Assembly (NCBI RefSeq): GCF_029407905.1
Contig: NC_073643.1
Span: forward strand, 30,718,001-30,782,000
Direction: 5' to 3'
DNA length: 64,000 nucleotides
From: Bubalus kerabau
Lineage: Eukaryota > Chordata > Mammalia > Artiodactyla > Bovidae
Shown: piece after piece, positions 22,121 through 32,278 of the stretch
Layout: each line of letters begins with the position of its first letter
Position numbering within the stretch: the first letter of the stretch is position 1
Position numbers and translations under genes: made by a program
The notes under the pieces: model-generated
The model's input: only the letters and a program-made list of their open reading frames with translations
Databases searched by the model: none
Told to the model about the DNA's origin: nothing

Positions 22121-23588
22121 TGTTGAATGAATGAATAAGTGTATGAATGGATGAGATTTATGATGAAAGAACTGATTCTGTGCAAAATGCTTCAGAGAAA
22201 GCTAGGAAATCCACATGCTTTGACTTGAGGTGAGGTTGTCTCCCCCAACCTCTCCTTCCCCTCCATCCTGAGATTTCCGTGAAATTCTTATTCATAATTG
22301 AGACCCTGTCCAAGAAGAACAGGAAGCTGACATTTTTAGCCCCAGCTCTTGCACTTTTTGACACCCTTGGGTTTAGTCCTCAACATAACGTCTCATCTCT
22401 CACAAAATAGGATCTCTTTCCCCTAAGGCGTGGGGAGAGAGCTCCCTGCCTCCTCAAAGGTGGGGTCGTTTAGGGCGGGGGCAGGTGCTGCTGTTTAGAA
22501 AGGCACAGGGCTGGCTGACGGAAGCAGGCAGCTGTTGGCCTTTATTTCACTGGAGCAGCTTATCTCAGATCATCTCCTCAATCACAGGCCCTTAAACAGC
22601 TTCTGACAATCAATTCATATCCCTGCTGCTGGGAGGTGGAGGAAAAGAATTACCTTACTTATCTGTGTATAAGCTGGAAAAAAATTACCGTACTTATCTG
22701 TGTATAACCTGCAGCCGCCCTGTGGCTGAGTGAGATCTCGCTCGGAATGGGGTGAGTGCAGGCCATGCACGCGCAGGGGAAAGTGCTTGGTAAATGGGAG
22801 GTGTGCTTCCTTGGAGTTCATCTCCATGCTCCAGACTTCAGAGCTTCCTACCCACCATCCAGAAATCTTCCTCCAGGGAGCTCCTCCAGTTGAGGTGAAG
22901 TGCTCCCCAGGGCTGAGCTGTCCTGTCTATAGTTCACAGCATCTCTCTGTCCTGTTTTTCCTCTGTTTTTCTTTCTTCTACTCCAAGCTGGTGCCTGACG
23001 TGTCCTGGGCCTTCTGTAAATTTCTGGGTAATGGGGAAATTTACCAAGGGTATCAGATGGAGAAAACCACCCGGGTATGGGGAGTGAGGCATGAAAAGGC
23101 ATCCCCCTCTGGAAAGGCAGGCAGTATGAGTGGGAGTGGCTGGGAAGATAAGGCTGAAAAAGGCTTTGGGACAAGATCCTCAGGGGCAAGCTGAGACCTG
23201 CAAAATAATTAGGACTTGACACATCAGGGAATGATTAAGAGGCCACTGGAGTTTAGGAAGCTCCTTGGCAGCTGTGTGAAGGGTGGACTGTGGGGTTGAG
23301 CGACAGAGTGGCCTGAAGGAGAACAGACAGAAAGCTGTTGCTAGAATCAAAGTGATATTTGAAATATTTAACTACTGGCCCCAGAGCAATGGAACACGTG
23401 GTAGGTTCTGAGATCAAACAGCCAGAAGGGGCTGGGGAAGATCTTGGTGCCCCTGCTGTACTCAATGTTAGCCCTTTAGTTGCCAGACCCTGGCAATCTG
23501 GGGGTTCCAGGAGAGGGGCCTGGCGGGCCTCGGTGGGGTGGGGTAGAGGGAGCTGAGGATTCAGGCTAGTGGATATTTACCAGTAGAT
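22121..23588. other. Unique non-coding DNA with GATA-rich block
   Basis: The stretch is largely repeat-free. A 154-codon frame at 22730-23194 and a 124-codon frame at 22848-23222 overlap on opposite strands, and neither resembles a known protein. About 23220-23350 weakly resembles antisense L2. The GATA-site block is listed separately. Confidence 0.4.
22556..22712. promoter_or_regulatory. Candidate enhancer with repeated GATA sites
   Basis: A 'gcttatctcaga' site lies near 22558. Two tandem copies of a 24-bp block 'attacc(t/g)tacttatctg' plus 'tgtataa' begin at 22649 and 22684 (period 35). Each carries one TTATCT (GATA-factor) site. The block is repeat-free. Regulatory activity is inferred from the motif arrangement only. 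Confidence 0.35.
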
Positions 23589-23735
23589 ATGGCAGTGTTG
23601 GAGAAGGAAATGGCAACCCACTCCAGTATTCTTGCCTGGAGAATCCCATGGACGGAGGAGCCTGGCAGGCTACAGTCCACAGGGTCGCAGAGTTGGACAC
23701 GACTGAGCAACTTCACTTTCACTTTCATGGCAGTG
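23589..23735 (+). mobile_element. Bov-A type SINE monomer with 9-bp TSD
   Basis: The tRNA-like head is absent. The copy starts at 'ggagaaggaaatggcaaccc' and ends 'ttcactttcactttc'. The direct repeat 'atggcagtg' at 23589-23597 and 23727-23735 brackets it exactly, so the insertion was already headless when it integrated. Confidence 0.94.
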
Positions 23736-24212
23736 GTATGATATTTTCAGAATGCTAATGGTTGTAAGAGCACAAGCAGTCTAGTCAACCCTGGCTTTTT
23801 CCTGGGTCTTGGAGAGACTGAGGCAGATTTCAGAAAGATTGCTGAGGTGAAATGACAGTAGAGGTTGGTAATGGCCTTAGTTCTCACACTATCATAAGGA
23901 AACTGCCTTGTTCTGAGCCCTCCGGGGAAGGTAGCGGGGGTGGTGTCACCCCTTGGCCATGCTGGTTATTATTTCTGATTATCCATGCCACCACCTTCTG
24001 ATTACCAGTCCCTCCTTTCCCTCTGGGGAAACATCTTCCTCCCATTCTTAGTCCATTTGGTACGAGGGTGCCTATGTTTCTCAGGTCTGGCCCATCAGCA
24101 TTTGCAGCCACTGGACAGCCAGTGGTTCAGCAGTAAGGTTGTGATCCTGGTTGTCTCAATGAGAGTCAATGTTAGCAATGTGACTGGAACTTCTGGTAGA
24201 AACAAGCCTTCT
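23736..24212. other. Unassigned non-coding DNA
   Basis: No repeat family or exon recognised. Confidence 0.35.
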
Positions 24213-24549
24213 TTCTACTGAGATAGAAAGATTTCCTAAAGGAAATCAGTCCTGAATATTCATTGGCAGGACTGATGCTGAAGCTGAAACTCCAATACTT
24301 TGGCCACCTGATACGAAGAGCTGACTCACTGGAAAAGACCCTGATGCTGGGAAAGATTGAAGGTGGGAGGAGAAGGGGATGACTGAAGATGAGATGCTTG
24401 GATGGTATCACCAACTCAATGGACATGAGTTTGAGTAAACTCTGGGAATTGGTGATGGACAAGGAGGCCTGGCATGCTGCAGTCCATGGGGTCACAAAGA
24501 GTTAGACACGACTGAGCGACTCAACTGAACTGAACTTCTATTTAGATAG
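24213..24549 (+). mobile_element. BovB LINE 3' end (~310 bp) with imperfect 14-bp TSD
   Basis: Sense BovB 3' end: 'aggactgatgctgaagctga', 'actttggccacctgatacg', 'ggaaaagaccctgatgctgg', 'atggacatgagtttgag' and the terminal 'ctcaactgaactgaac'. The flanks 'ttctactgagatag' (24213-24226) and 'ttctatttagatag' (24536-24549) match at 12 of 14 positions and define the insertion. Confidence 0.92.
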
Positions 24550-24621
24550 CTAAAGTGGAGCATCTAAACCTAGAAGTAACTTGCCTGAGAATGAAACTGA
24601 CACAGAGCAAAATAGTGCTGA
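24550..24621. other. Short spacer between BovB end and Bov-A2
   Basis: Unique 72-bp spacer; nothing recognised. Confidence 0.3.
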
Positions 24622-24815
24622 GTGGGGTCGCTAAGAGTCGGACATGACTGAGCAACTTCCCTTTCACTTTTCACTTTCATGCATTGGAGGAGGAAATGGC
24701 AACCCACTCCAGTGTTCTTGCCTGGAGAATCCCAGGGACGGGAGCCTCGTGGGCTGCCGTCTATGGGGTCGCACAGAGTCGGACACGACTGAAGCGACGC
24801 AGCAGCAGCAGCAGT
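24622..24815 (+). mobile_element. Bov-A2 SINE, 5'-truncated dimer
   Basis: The tail of a first Bov-A unit ('cggacatgactgagcaac', then 'ctttcacttttcactttcat') is joined through the usual linker to a second complete unit ending '(agc)n'. This is the Bov-A2 layout with most of the first unit missing. Confidence 0.9.
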
Positions 24816-24849
24816 AGCTGGAATTCCCAAAGAAAGAGCATGAGCTATG

Positions 24850-25096
24850 CCTGCAGCCTATGTGCACATGTGCTCAGTCACTTCAGTCATGTCTGACTCT
24901 TTGCCACCCCATGAAGCTTAGCCCTGTAGGCTCCTCTGTCCATGAAATTTTCTCGACAAGAATACTGGAGTGGAGTGCCATACCTTCCTCCAAGTGATCT
25001 TCCCAAATCAGGGGTTGAACCCGTGTCTCCTTCGTCTCATGCCTTGTAGGTGGATTCTTTACTGCTGAGCCACTGATAAAGCCCCCCTGCAGCCTA
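24850..25096 (-). mobile_element. Bov-tA SINE with 11-bp TSD
   Basis: Complete Bov-tA in reverse, from 'tgctcagtcacttcagtcat' to 'ctgctgagccactgataaag'. The direct repeat 'cctgcagccta' at 24850-24860 and 25086-25096 encloses it. Confidence 0.95.
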
Positions 25097-26335
25097 CACT
25101 TTAACTGACTGGAACCTATAAATTTGCTTTTTTTTTTCCTGAAGCCAGTTTGAGTTGGGTCTTCTATTACTTACAGACCAGGTTATTCTCCTCTGAGATG
25201 TAGGAATTGAGACACGAAGACTGAAGTTCACTTATGTCAGTTTAAACCAAGAGGTCACCTAATGTGCACAGGTTGGAGTGGCCACGTGCTCACCTAGGCA
25301 GAAATATTGGAGGAGAGGTAGCAGAAAGGAACAAGAGTGAGAGATGGAATAGATGAACAGAGAGAAAGAGACAAAGATAAGAGTCAATATGACCTCAGGA
25401 AAAAAATGAGAAAGGTCTCTATTCCTGAGGTCCTCATGGTCCCTGCCTCTGTACCCACAGGAAGCCTGGTCACATATCCTGCTCTCAGTTTCTTCTCCTT
25501 GTATCCTTCCAGTAAAATGGCCTCTGGAACTCGCATTGGTCTAAGTGGATTTCTTTTGCTGACCACCAGATAGTTACAACCGACATACCATAGCATAGCA
25601 TGGGACAGAGGAGACAAGGAAAAGAAATGGAGGATGAAGTTAGAGATGGTATTACAGGGAGAGAAGGCAGGAGGCACAGGCTGGGGCTGGGGGATGAACC
25701 AGAATTAAAACTAGGTTTTGACTAGCCAGCAGGGTGTTTTCTTGAGCCTGAACTCTGACCTGTTACAGATAATGCAGATTGCTCCGTCCTGAAAATCAAA
25801 AGTCCAAGAAATTCAAACAGCCAGATCCCACAGCTCTGCCCTGAGTGTACACTCAGGGTTATTGTTTGGTACCTGCTTTCGTTTGTGCTGATCTCCCCTG
25901 GGGTCGCAGCTTCTAATTGGCCTGCCCTTGGTCGGTTGGCATCTGTGAGGTTGCGCTCCCCTCTTTGGCATCGCTCCTTGCCTCTTCACTCCTGTCTCCC
26001 ATCCATCACACTACACTCACCAGCCTCTCCTAGGAGTTATTGGCCAGTCTTTGATCCCTCAGTCACTGGATAAAGCACTAGTCAGGTAAAGCTCTGCATG
26101 TATCCTCTTGGCTCTCACCATACCCATGTACATGGCTGCCTTACTACTCCAGTGTCTGAGACTCTTCCAGGGAGCTATCTTTGGCCAGGAGCATTCTTGA
26201 GGGCAGAGGGCAGGCAGGCCAGAATGCTGGGAGATCAACCCCTCCCAGAAGCAGGACCAATGCCAGACAGGAGTTGGTAGGCAGTTACCCCAGCTTCCTG
26301 CTCCTGGGGGTGGTAAACTTAGTCAGACTGTCACA
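25097..26335. other. Unassigned non-coding DNA
   Basis: No repeat of recognisable family. A palindromic patch 'gagtgtacactc' lies near 25844. No gene is called. Confidence 0.35.
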
Positions 26336-26339
26336 TCCC

Positions 26340-26960
26340 TAATTTAGGCCTCTGTCATATCTCGCTTGGATTCTGTCTTGCCTTCCATCCACTCTGTATC
26401 AGAAGGAGCTTCCTAAAATGCAAACCTAATCATTTCCCTCCTCTGCTCCCCAGTGCTCTTGAGCAAAGTCCAAACCCCTTACGTAGATGACAGCCCCTGC
26501 CTATCCTTGTCTTCAGTCTGGACCTTGACCTGTGCTATTCCCATCTCCGAGAATCTTCAACCCCTTTTCCTTTCCCAATACCTTGGCCCAGCCCTTGGTG
26601 ACTCATGGTTCTAGGTCTCAGCCCCCCAGAAGGGCCTCCAGCCCCCAGTCAGCATTGTAGGTACAGCACTCTGCTCTCAGTCTCCTCACCCTGGGCTTTA
26701 GCTGTGCTGCCTGCCCTTCTCTCCAGAGAGCCATGTTTGCAGCTATGATTGTGTATTAGAAATGACTGGGGGCCTTTACCATGCAGACCTGCCCCCTACC
26801 CTACAACAAATTAAAGCAGAATCTCTGGGGTTGGGGTGGAGAACCACATTCAATAGCATGATGTCCATGAAGGTAGGGCCTAAGTCTTATTTATTTCATC
26901 TCCAGTCCCTGGCACACACTAGGAGGTCCCTGGTAAATGCCAGCTCTGAATACAAATGAC
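26340..26960 (+). mobile_element. L2 LINE 3' region, interrupted by MER5A-like element
   Basis: Sense L2 phrases occur in order: 'gagcaaagtccaaacccct', 'tgcctatccttgtcttcag', then, after the MER5A-like insertion, 'gaaggtagggcctaagtc' and 'ccagtccctggcacacac'. Confidence 0.65.
26748..26852. mobile_element. MER5A-like hAT-Charlie fragment
   Basis: The blocks 'tgtgtattagaaatgactgg', 'catgcagacctgcccc' and 'cagaatctctggggttggg' match MER5A order inside the L2. Confidence 0.6.
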
Positions 26961-26999
26961 AGCTGCAGACAGGCTGTCCTTAAGTGCCAGGCACTGGTT

Positions 27000-27240
27000 T
27001 TTATTTTATTGTATTTTTAATTGGAGGTTAATTACTACTGTCCATGGGGTTGCAAAGAGTTGGACACGACTGAACGACTAAGCACAGCACAGCACTTTAC
27101 TATATTGTGATAATTTCTGCCATACATCAACATGGATCAGTCATAGATATACATATGTCCCCTCCCTCTTGAACCTCCCTTCCACCTCCTTCCCTATCCC
27201 ACCTCTCTAGGTTATCACAGAGCATCAGCTTTGGGTTCCC
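27000..27240 (-). mobile_element. Ruminant-type L1 fragment
   Basis: The antisense pattern 'ttttaattggaggttaatta' followed, beyond a small SINE insertion, by 'gccatacatcaacatggatc' and 'ccctcttgaacctcccttc' is common for L1 in bovid genomes. Confidence 0.75.
27031..27102 (+). mobile_element. Bov-tA 3' stub inside L1
   Basis: Only about 58 bp of the SINE 3' end is present ('tccatggggttgcaaagag', 'tggacacgactgaacgac'), with an '(agcac)n' tail. Flanks 'attacta' and 'tttacta' look like a short duplication. This is an extreme 5' truncation. Confidence 0.85.
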
Positions 27241-27258
27241 AGCCACTGTTCTAAGAGA

Positions 27259-27330
27259 CTGAATGAATAAATGAGTGAATGAATGTGTGAGCGAATGAAT
27301 GAATGAGTGAGTGAGTGAATGAATGAGTAA
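27259..27330. repeat. (TGAA)n/(TGAG)n tetranucleotide repeat
   Basis: About 18 imperfect 4-bp units of GAAT/GAGT type. It may have grown from an L2-type tail, because these end in TGAA repeats. Confidence 0.9.
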
Positions 27331-29336
27331 AAGGCCCACCCACGTGCATCTGGGTACTGGAGATTCCAAAGAAATGTCTGTCACTAAGACGTCTAATTGT
27401 CTAGCGGGCAGCAAACAGCCTGTTGCCAGAGCAGAGATTAAGTAGTCATCTAGCCCTGGGGCATGACCGACCACGGTGGTCACTGCTGAGCTGCCAAGTC
27501 ACCAGTAAGTCGCCTCAGGGAGCAGCCACAGAGCTGGGAACCTGGAGCAGTTGCAAGAGTTGAGGCTGGGGACTGGGGCAGGGGAAGGAACCACTAAGTT
27601 AGAAATGAGTTTTGGGGGGTGGGGATCTTTAAAGTGCATTGTTTCTGGAGTTGCAGCAGAGAGTTGGACGTGGCCCCAGAGCTGTGTGCTGGAAGTGGGG
27701 TAATTTGGGGTTGCAGGGCTGGCTGTGCAGCTCTCTTTGCCATGAAACTGCGCTGGGGAGTATACCAGAGAGGACGAAAATCCTCTCCCAGCTTCACTGG
27801 CAAGAATGAAAATATATGGTTTAATAAAAACGGCTGATTCAATTTCAAACAAGTGGCTCATACCCACCTCTGAGTAGCTGCTGTTAAAAATCCAGGCTCT
27901 GGCCCTGTTTTAAATGAAGCCTGAGGTGGAAAAAAAAAGGGGGGGGCGCCTATTTGGATTGTGGGGAGGTCATGGAGCTTGGGTGAAGCCTGTTTCAATG
28001 TGAGTTTGGAAAATGGAGTCAAAGCAAGGACTTCGTGTTGCTTGATGATTTTTTTCCCTGCGCAGAGCTGGCTCTAAATGGCATTAGCTATAATGAGGTG
28101 GCCCCCTGCGCTGCCGGATTGGGGGGGTTGTGTAGTGGGGAAGTGATTACAGAGCAGGAGTCCCTGCAGGACTGGCTGCCGTCCTGGGAGCCCTCTGGGG
28201 CTTTGGAGTGCTTTGTTGGGGCTCCCCGCCTCCCTTTGTTCTGTCTCCATGGCCAGAAGGAGCCTGAGGCAGAGCAGGGTGGCATTCTGAGCTCCCCCAG
28301 CCCCAGCTGCCAGTTCCCTGGTTATCTGAATTGAAGAGGTCAGAGGTTAAGTGAGAGATCAGAGTCCTTGGGTCAGGGAAAGAAAAACAAATCCCCAGGG
28401 CCTTTGGCTGCGCTCTTGAAGCGTGTAGGCCGTGCCCTCTGGTACAGATGGGGGAATATTTTATACATGACCCTGTCCTTTTCTGTTACCATGTAAATTG
28501 ATTGATTTTTTTTCTTTAATCGAGTTAGGGGGATTTCATGGAAGGGAAAAAGGATTGGATGGGCATTTGGATTTTGTTGGAGGCCAGGGAGTAGCAACGC
28601 CAGCTCTGGCTTCCGCTTCACACAAGGAAGCCTGCAAGGACCGCTGGCCTCAGTTTCCCTGTCTTCACATGACAAAGTCCCAGAGAGGATGTCATGACAA
28701 GGGATCTGAGAAGCACAGGATCTTATAAGGAAACTGGGACATGGAACCTGCTCTTATAAAGGAAGGAGGCATATTTAAGAGCATGTTACTCTGTGGTTTT
28801 AACAAGTCTTTAAGGCTCATCAATCAGGAACCCATTGTGGAGTCTCCTCTGGGTTCTTAGCCTGTATGAAGAGCAGGAAGGGTTACTGAAGGATAACACA
28901 AGATAATGCCTCTCCAGGGACATTTTATATTGTTTCAGAGACAAAAAGACTCTTAGCACTGATCATTTCTGGCCCTGAAACCTCAGGCCAGACTCTCCAA
29001 GCCTTGATTTACCTGTCTGTAGTATGGGAGTAATGGGCCTCTTGCCTTTACCTCTTCAGGGCACCCCAATACCTGTGTTTCTTTCCCAGGGGACTTTGGC
29101 TTCTCATGACCATCATTTTATCTGCCCTTGAAGTGGCCAGAAGTGCCCAGAAGTTAATGCTGCCCTCCCCCAATAGAGATGCAAACATAGCTCTCAACCC
29201 ATGTCTGATGGAATTGGTGAATAAATACCCCCAACTTCCTCCCCACCGGGTACGGTGACTCCGAGGTGTAAATGTTCTATGTCATTTCCCAGAATTTCCC
29301 CAGGGGATCCAGCTCTAGTTTCCTATGGGTCTAACT
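27331..29336. other. Unique non-coding DNA, 2 kb, repeat-free
   Basis: No transposon is recognised across this stretch. About 27780-28130 and 28440-28570 contain TAAT/ATTA-rich blocks ('ggtttaataaaaacggctg', 'ggcattagctataatgagg', 'aattgattgattttttttct'). Freedom from repeats over 2 kb in such a repeat-dense window suggests constraint, but this is inference. Confidence 0.4.
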
Positions 29337-29634
29337 CACTTGGTACTGCTGCTGCTGCTGCTAAATCGCTTCAGTCATGTCCGACTCTGTGCGACCCCAC
29401 AGAGGGCAGCCCATCAGGCTCCTCCGTCCATGGGATTCTCTGGGCAAAAACACTGGAGTGGGTTGCCATTTCCTTCTCCAACGCGTGAAAGTGAAAATTG
29501 AAAGTGAAGTCGCTCAGTCGTGTCCGACTCTTAGCGATCCCATGGACTACAGCCTACCAGGCTCCTCCGTCCATGGGATTTTCCAGGCAAGAGCAGTGGA
29601 GTGGGGTGCCACTGCCTTTTCCGCACTTGGTACT
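29337..29634 (-). mobile_element. Bov-A2 SINE dimer with 11-bp TSD
   Basis: Two Bov-A units in the same orientation are joined by a linker at about 29484-29510. The outer edges are '(ctg)n' and 'ccactgccttttccg'. The direct repeat 'cacttggtact' at 29337-29347 and 29624-29634 brackets the whole dimer. Low apparent divergence suggests a fairly recent insertion. Confidence 0.96.
29487..29509 (+). promoter_or_regulatory. ISRE-like GAAA repeats in Bov-A2 linker
   Basis: The linker reads GAAAGTGAAA (29487-29496) then GAAAGTGAAG (29500-29509). GAAANNGAAA is the core of the interferon-stimulated response element bound by IRF proteins. The motif is seen directly; activity is inferred. Confidence 0.45.
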
Positions 29635-30195
29635 AGGCCTGCCTTTTATTGACTACCTTCCTCACCACCCTTCCCATACTTCATTCAATTCCTGGATGAA
29701 CTACTTGTACTGGAGGCCTGCTCAAGGTTGACTTCTGGGAGAACTAAGACAATGGGGGGACGAGAAGAAGCAGGGTTTTCATGGAGCTATTGCATGACTG
29801 AGCAATGCTAAGCATATGGAGAACCTGGCCCAGAATGAGCACTTGAATAAGTGATAACTAATATCAACAAGATTCTTAAAATTTATCTGAGAGAGAGGCA
29901 CTTTTAAGTAACAGCAAGGTTCTTATTGGCCATGTGGTTTAGATGCTCAGAGGAGGAAGTGGAGGATCCCAAAGTGGGGATGCTTAGATAGGGCCCCAGA
30001 AAGACAGTGAGATATAAAGTTGGGGGAGGGAGGTGATTGGTATAAGAGGCTATATCCATGGCCTTCGAAGAGTGCCTGCCTTCTGGAGGGTCCATGGTAT
30101 TTCTTTGTCACTGTTTCTCAAGCTCTCAATATACTGTGAAGCTCTGTCTTAGCACTTGACAAAGTTTTGGCAATTATTTGAATAATGTTCCTGTT
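29635..30195. other. Unassigned non-coding DNA
   Basis: No repeat family or exon recognised. Confidence 0.35.
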
Positions 30196-30199
30196 TCTT

Positions 30200-30340
30200 C
30201 TCTAAGTATAAGGCTCCAAAGGAGCAGATGGGTCATGTCCAGTTAGCACTGTGTCCCCAGAACCTGGCACACAGCCTCACATCTTAGGTCTCTAATAAAT
30301 GAACCAGCGAAGACGTGAATGAATGACGAATGAAGGGATA
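30200..30340 (+). mobile_element. L2 LINE 3' end
   Basis: Sense L2 terminus: 'gcactgtgtccccagaacc', 'tggcacacagcctcac', 'ctctaataaatgaacc' and GAATGA repeats at the end. Confidence 0.6.
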
Positions 30341-30474
30341 AACTTAGTCTGCTAACCCTAGTTAGTGTGGAAGAGGTTGGAGTAGAACAGTTTAAGGTTT
30401 TGGCAAAGGGATCAATCTGGTACAAGTAGAAAAGGAAATATTTCCAAAAAAAAAAAGATATGCTCAAAACAAAT

Positions 30475-30580
30475 GGTGGAGGGCCTTGAGTGCTGATTTA
30501 GATTAGACTTTTATCCTAGTTGGGAGTCATCGAAGGTCTTTGAGCTTGGGGCTGACATGGCAGAAACAGTTTTTTAAGGA
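30475..30580 (-). mobile_element. L2 LINE fragment, antisense
   Basis: The blocks 'gagggccttgagtgctg', 'agacttttatcctagttggg' and 'ttggggctgacatggcag' match the antisense L2 order also seen at 57.6 kb. Confidence 0.55.
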
Positions 30581-32140
30581 ACTTTTCCTGGCACTTTCCT
30601 TGGCTGTAAAATGGAGTTTCAGTCTACTTACTTATTTGGTTTCTGTGAACTTAAGTGAGATAATACATTGGCGATGCTTAGGACAGTACCTGGGACAGCA
30701 GCCCCTGAATGTTAGCTTCTCTTTTTAGTTCTTCTTCTTGCTAGTGTTTTACAAAAGGGAGATGGTAAATAGAGAAGAACAGAAGGCCATAGCCTGAGGC
30801 CATGGTTAAGGGGTCAGGAATGCCCAGAAAGGAGCAGTTGGAGGGAAGGTAGATATAGTGCATGCTGTCAGGAGCTGCCCAGATGCCCATTAGGAAAGGA
30901 TTGATTCCCCCAGCTGCTGGGGGTGCTGTCAAGTGGCTTCTGGCTGAAGAACACTGCTGCATCCAAGCCTCCCCTCCTTCCAAGGGCATCCCTCATCCCG
31001 TGGCTGCTCTGCAGGGACCCTAAAGAGCTGGCCCTTCTGCTCTAGCTCAGGCTTCAGAATGCCATACCAGCTCCCCAGCTCCCAAGGGGCTGGCTGAGGA
31101 TTTTGCTGAAACTGAATCAGAGCTCAGCTTCCCCCTCATTCAGCTCCTGCTCCCCACTTCCATGGGTAATAATATGGAGAGCACCCCTAATCATCTGCAT
31201 CTCAGAGTCAGCTTTGCAGGGAAGTCAGCTTGCAGCTATGGGAGAAATAGGCAGGAGAATAGTGTCCTGCAGGCCCTGGAAAGAGAAAGATCCAGAAGGA
31301 GAAGATGGCAGCAGGACCTAATGCTGCCATGAGAGCAGGAGTGAGAATCTGAGAAAGGCTATTGGGTGTAGCAACTAGGAAGCCAGCAAGGATCCCAGAG
31401 CCATTATTCCAATGAGTGAGAGAGGCTGAAAAATTGAGGATGGAGTGGAATAAAACTGCGAGCACAGAAGAATCTAGAAGGTAGGCCAGGAAAGAAGGTG
31501 GGCCATGAGAAACTAGCCTCTTTCTATTGCCTCATTTTTGTGTTACATCCAATCAAGGAGTCCCATCAGAATCTCCCTCTGCCCACAGGCTCAAGAGACA
31601 TCAAATATTTTTTTAACTGTGAAATTTAAAAACAGCGATTTGTTTTTGTGGCATTGAGAATGCAAGCCTTGGGGACCTCATTTCTCCAGTAATGAAAAGG
31701 CTCTGTAATCCCGATTCTGGGCATTTTGTAAAATGAGAGTCTTGTGTCAGCCCAGCCGTGGCTCTCCACTCTGCTCCTCCTCCACAAGCGCTTTCAGCCC
31801 CCTCTTTGGAACACGAGCCCTGTGCCTCTTCCCTTTTGGCCTCCCTTGACATTCATTTATTAATTCAACAAATATTTATTGACACCAGCAAAACTGCATC
31901 AGGTCACAGCAGCTCATTTGAATTCTTTCCCCCTCCTCTCCCACACCCACTCCCAGGCGGGGACAAAGAGCAGGGAGTAGATGCAGAGCCAGCCAGCCCA
32001 CCCATCAGACAGGCCCTCCCCACTTCATTGTGGACCATTGCTGGTTCTTACGTAACTGTTCTGTCCCCAACTTCCACCCACGTCTCTTAAAGATGCTTAT
32101 GTAAAGGATAGCTCTTCTACAGACTTCTGTGTGGGTTTAA
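30581..32140. other. Unique non-coding DNA, about 1.5 kb
   Basis: A short antisense L2-type terminus ('tcaacaaatatttattgac') lies at 31865-31883. About 31610-31760 is repeat-free and AT-rich. No gene is recognised. Confidence 0.4.
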
Positions 32141-32278
32141 AAAAAGTCCAGACCCTCACACACTCTACTGAGGGGCATGTAAAATGGTACAACCTCTTTA
32201 AAAAGCAGTTTGGCAGCTTCTTTAAAAGATTAACATACCATATGACCCAGCCATCCCACTCCTAGGTACAAATGTACG

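Noticed and set aside
22730..23194. 154-codon plus-strand open frame
   Set aside because: No recognisable domain. A 124-codon frame overlaps it on the other strand, and its start lies next to the GATA block, which better fits regulatory DNA.
27259..27330. Regular short repeats as a possible CRISPR array
   Set aside because: It is a 4-bp microsatellite with no spacers, in a mammalian genome.
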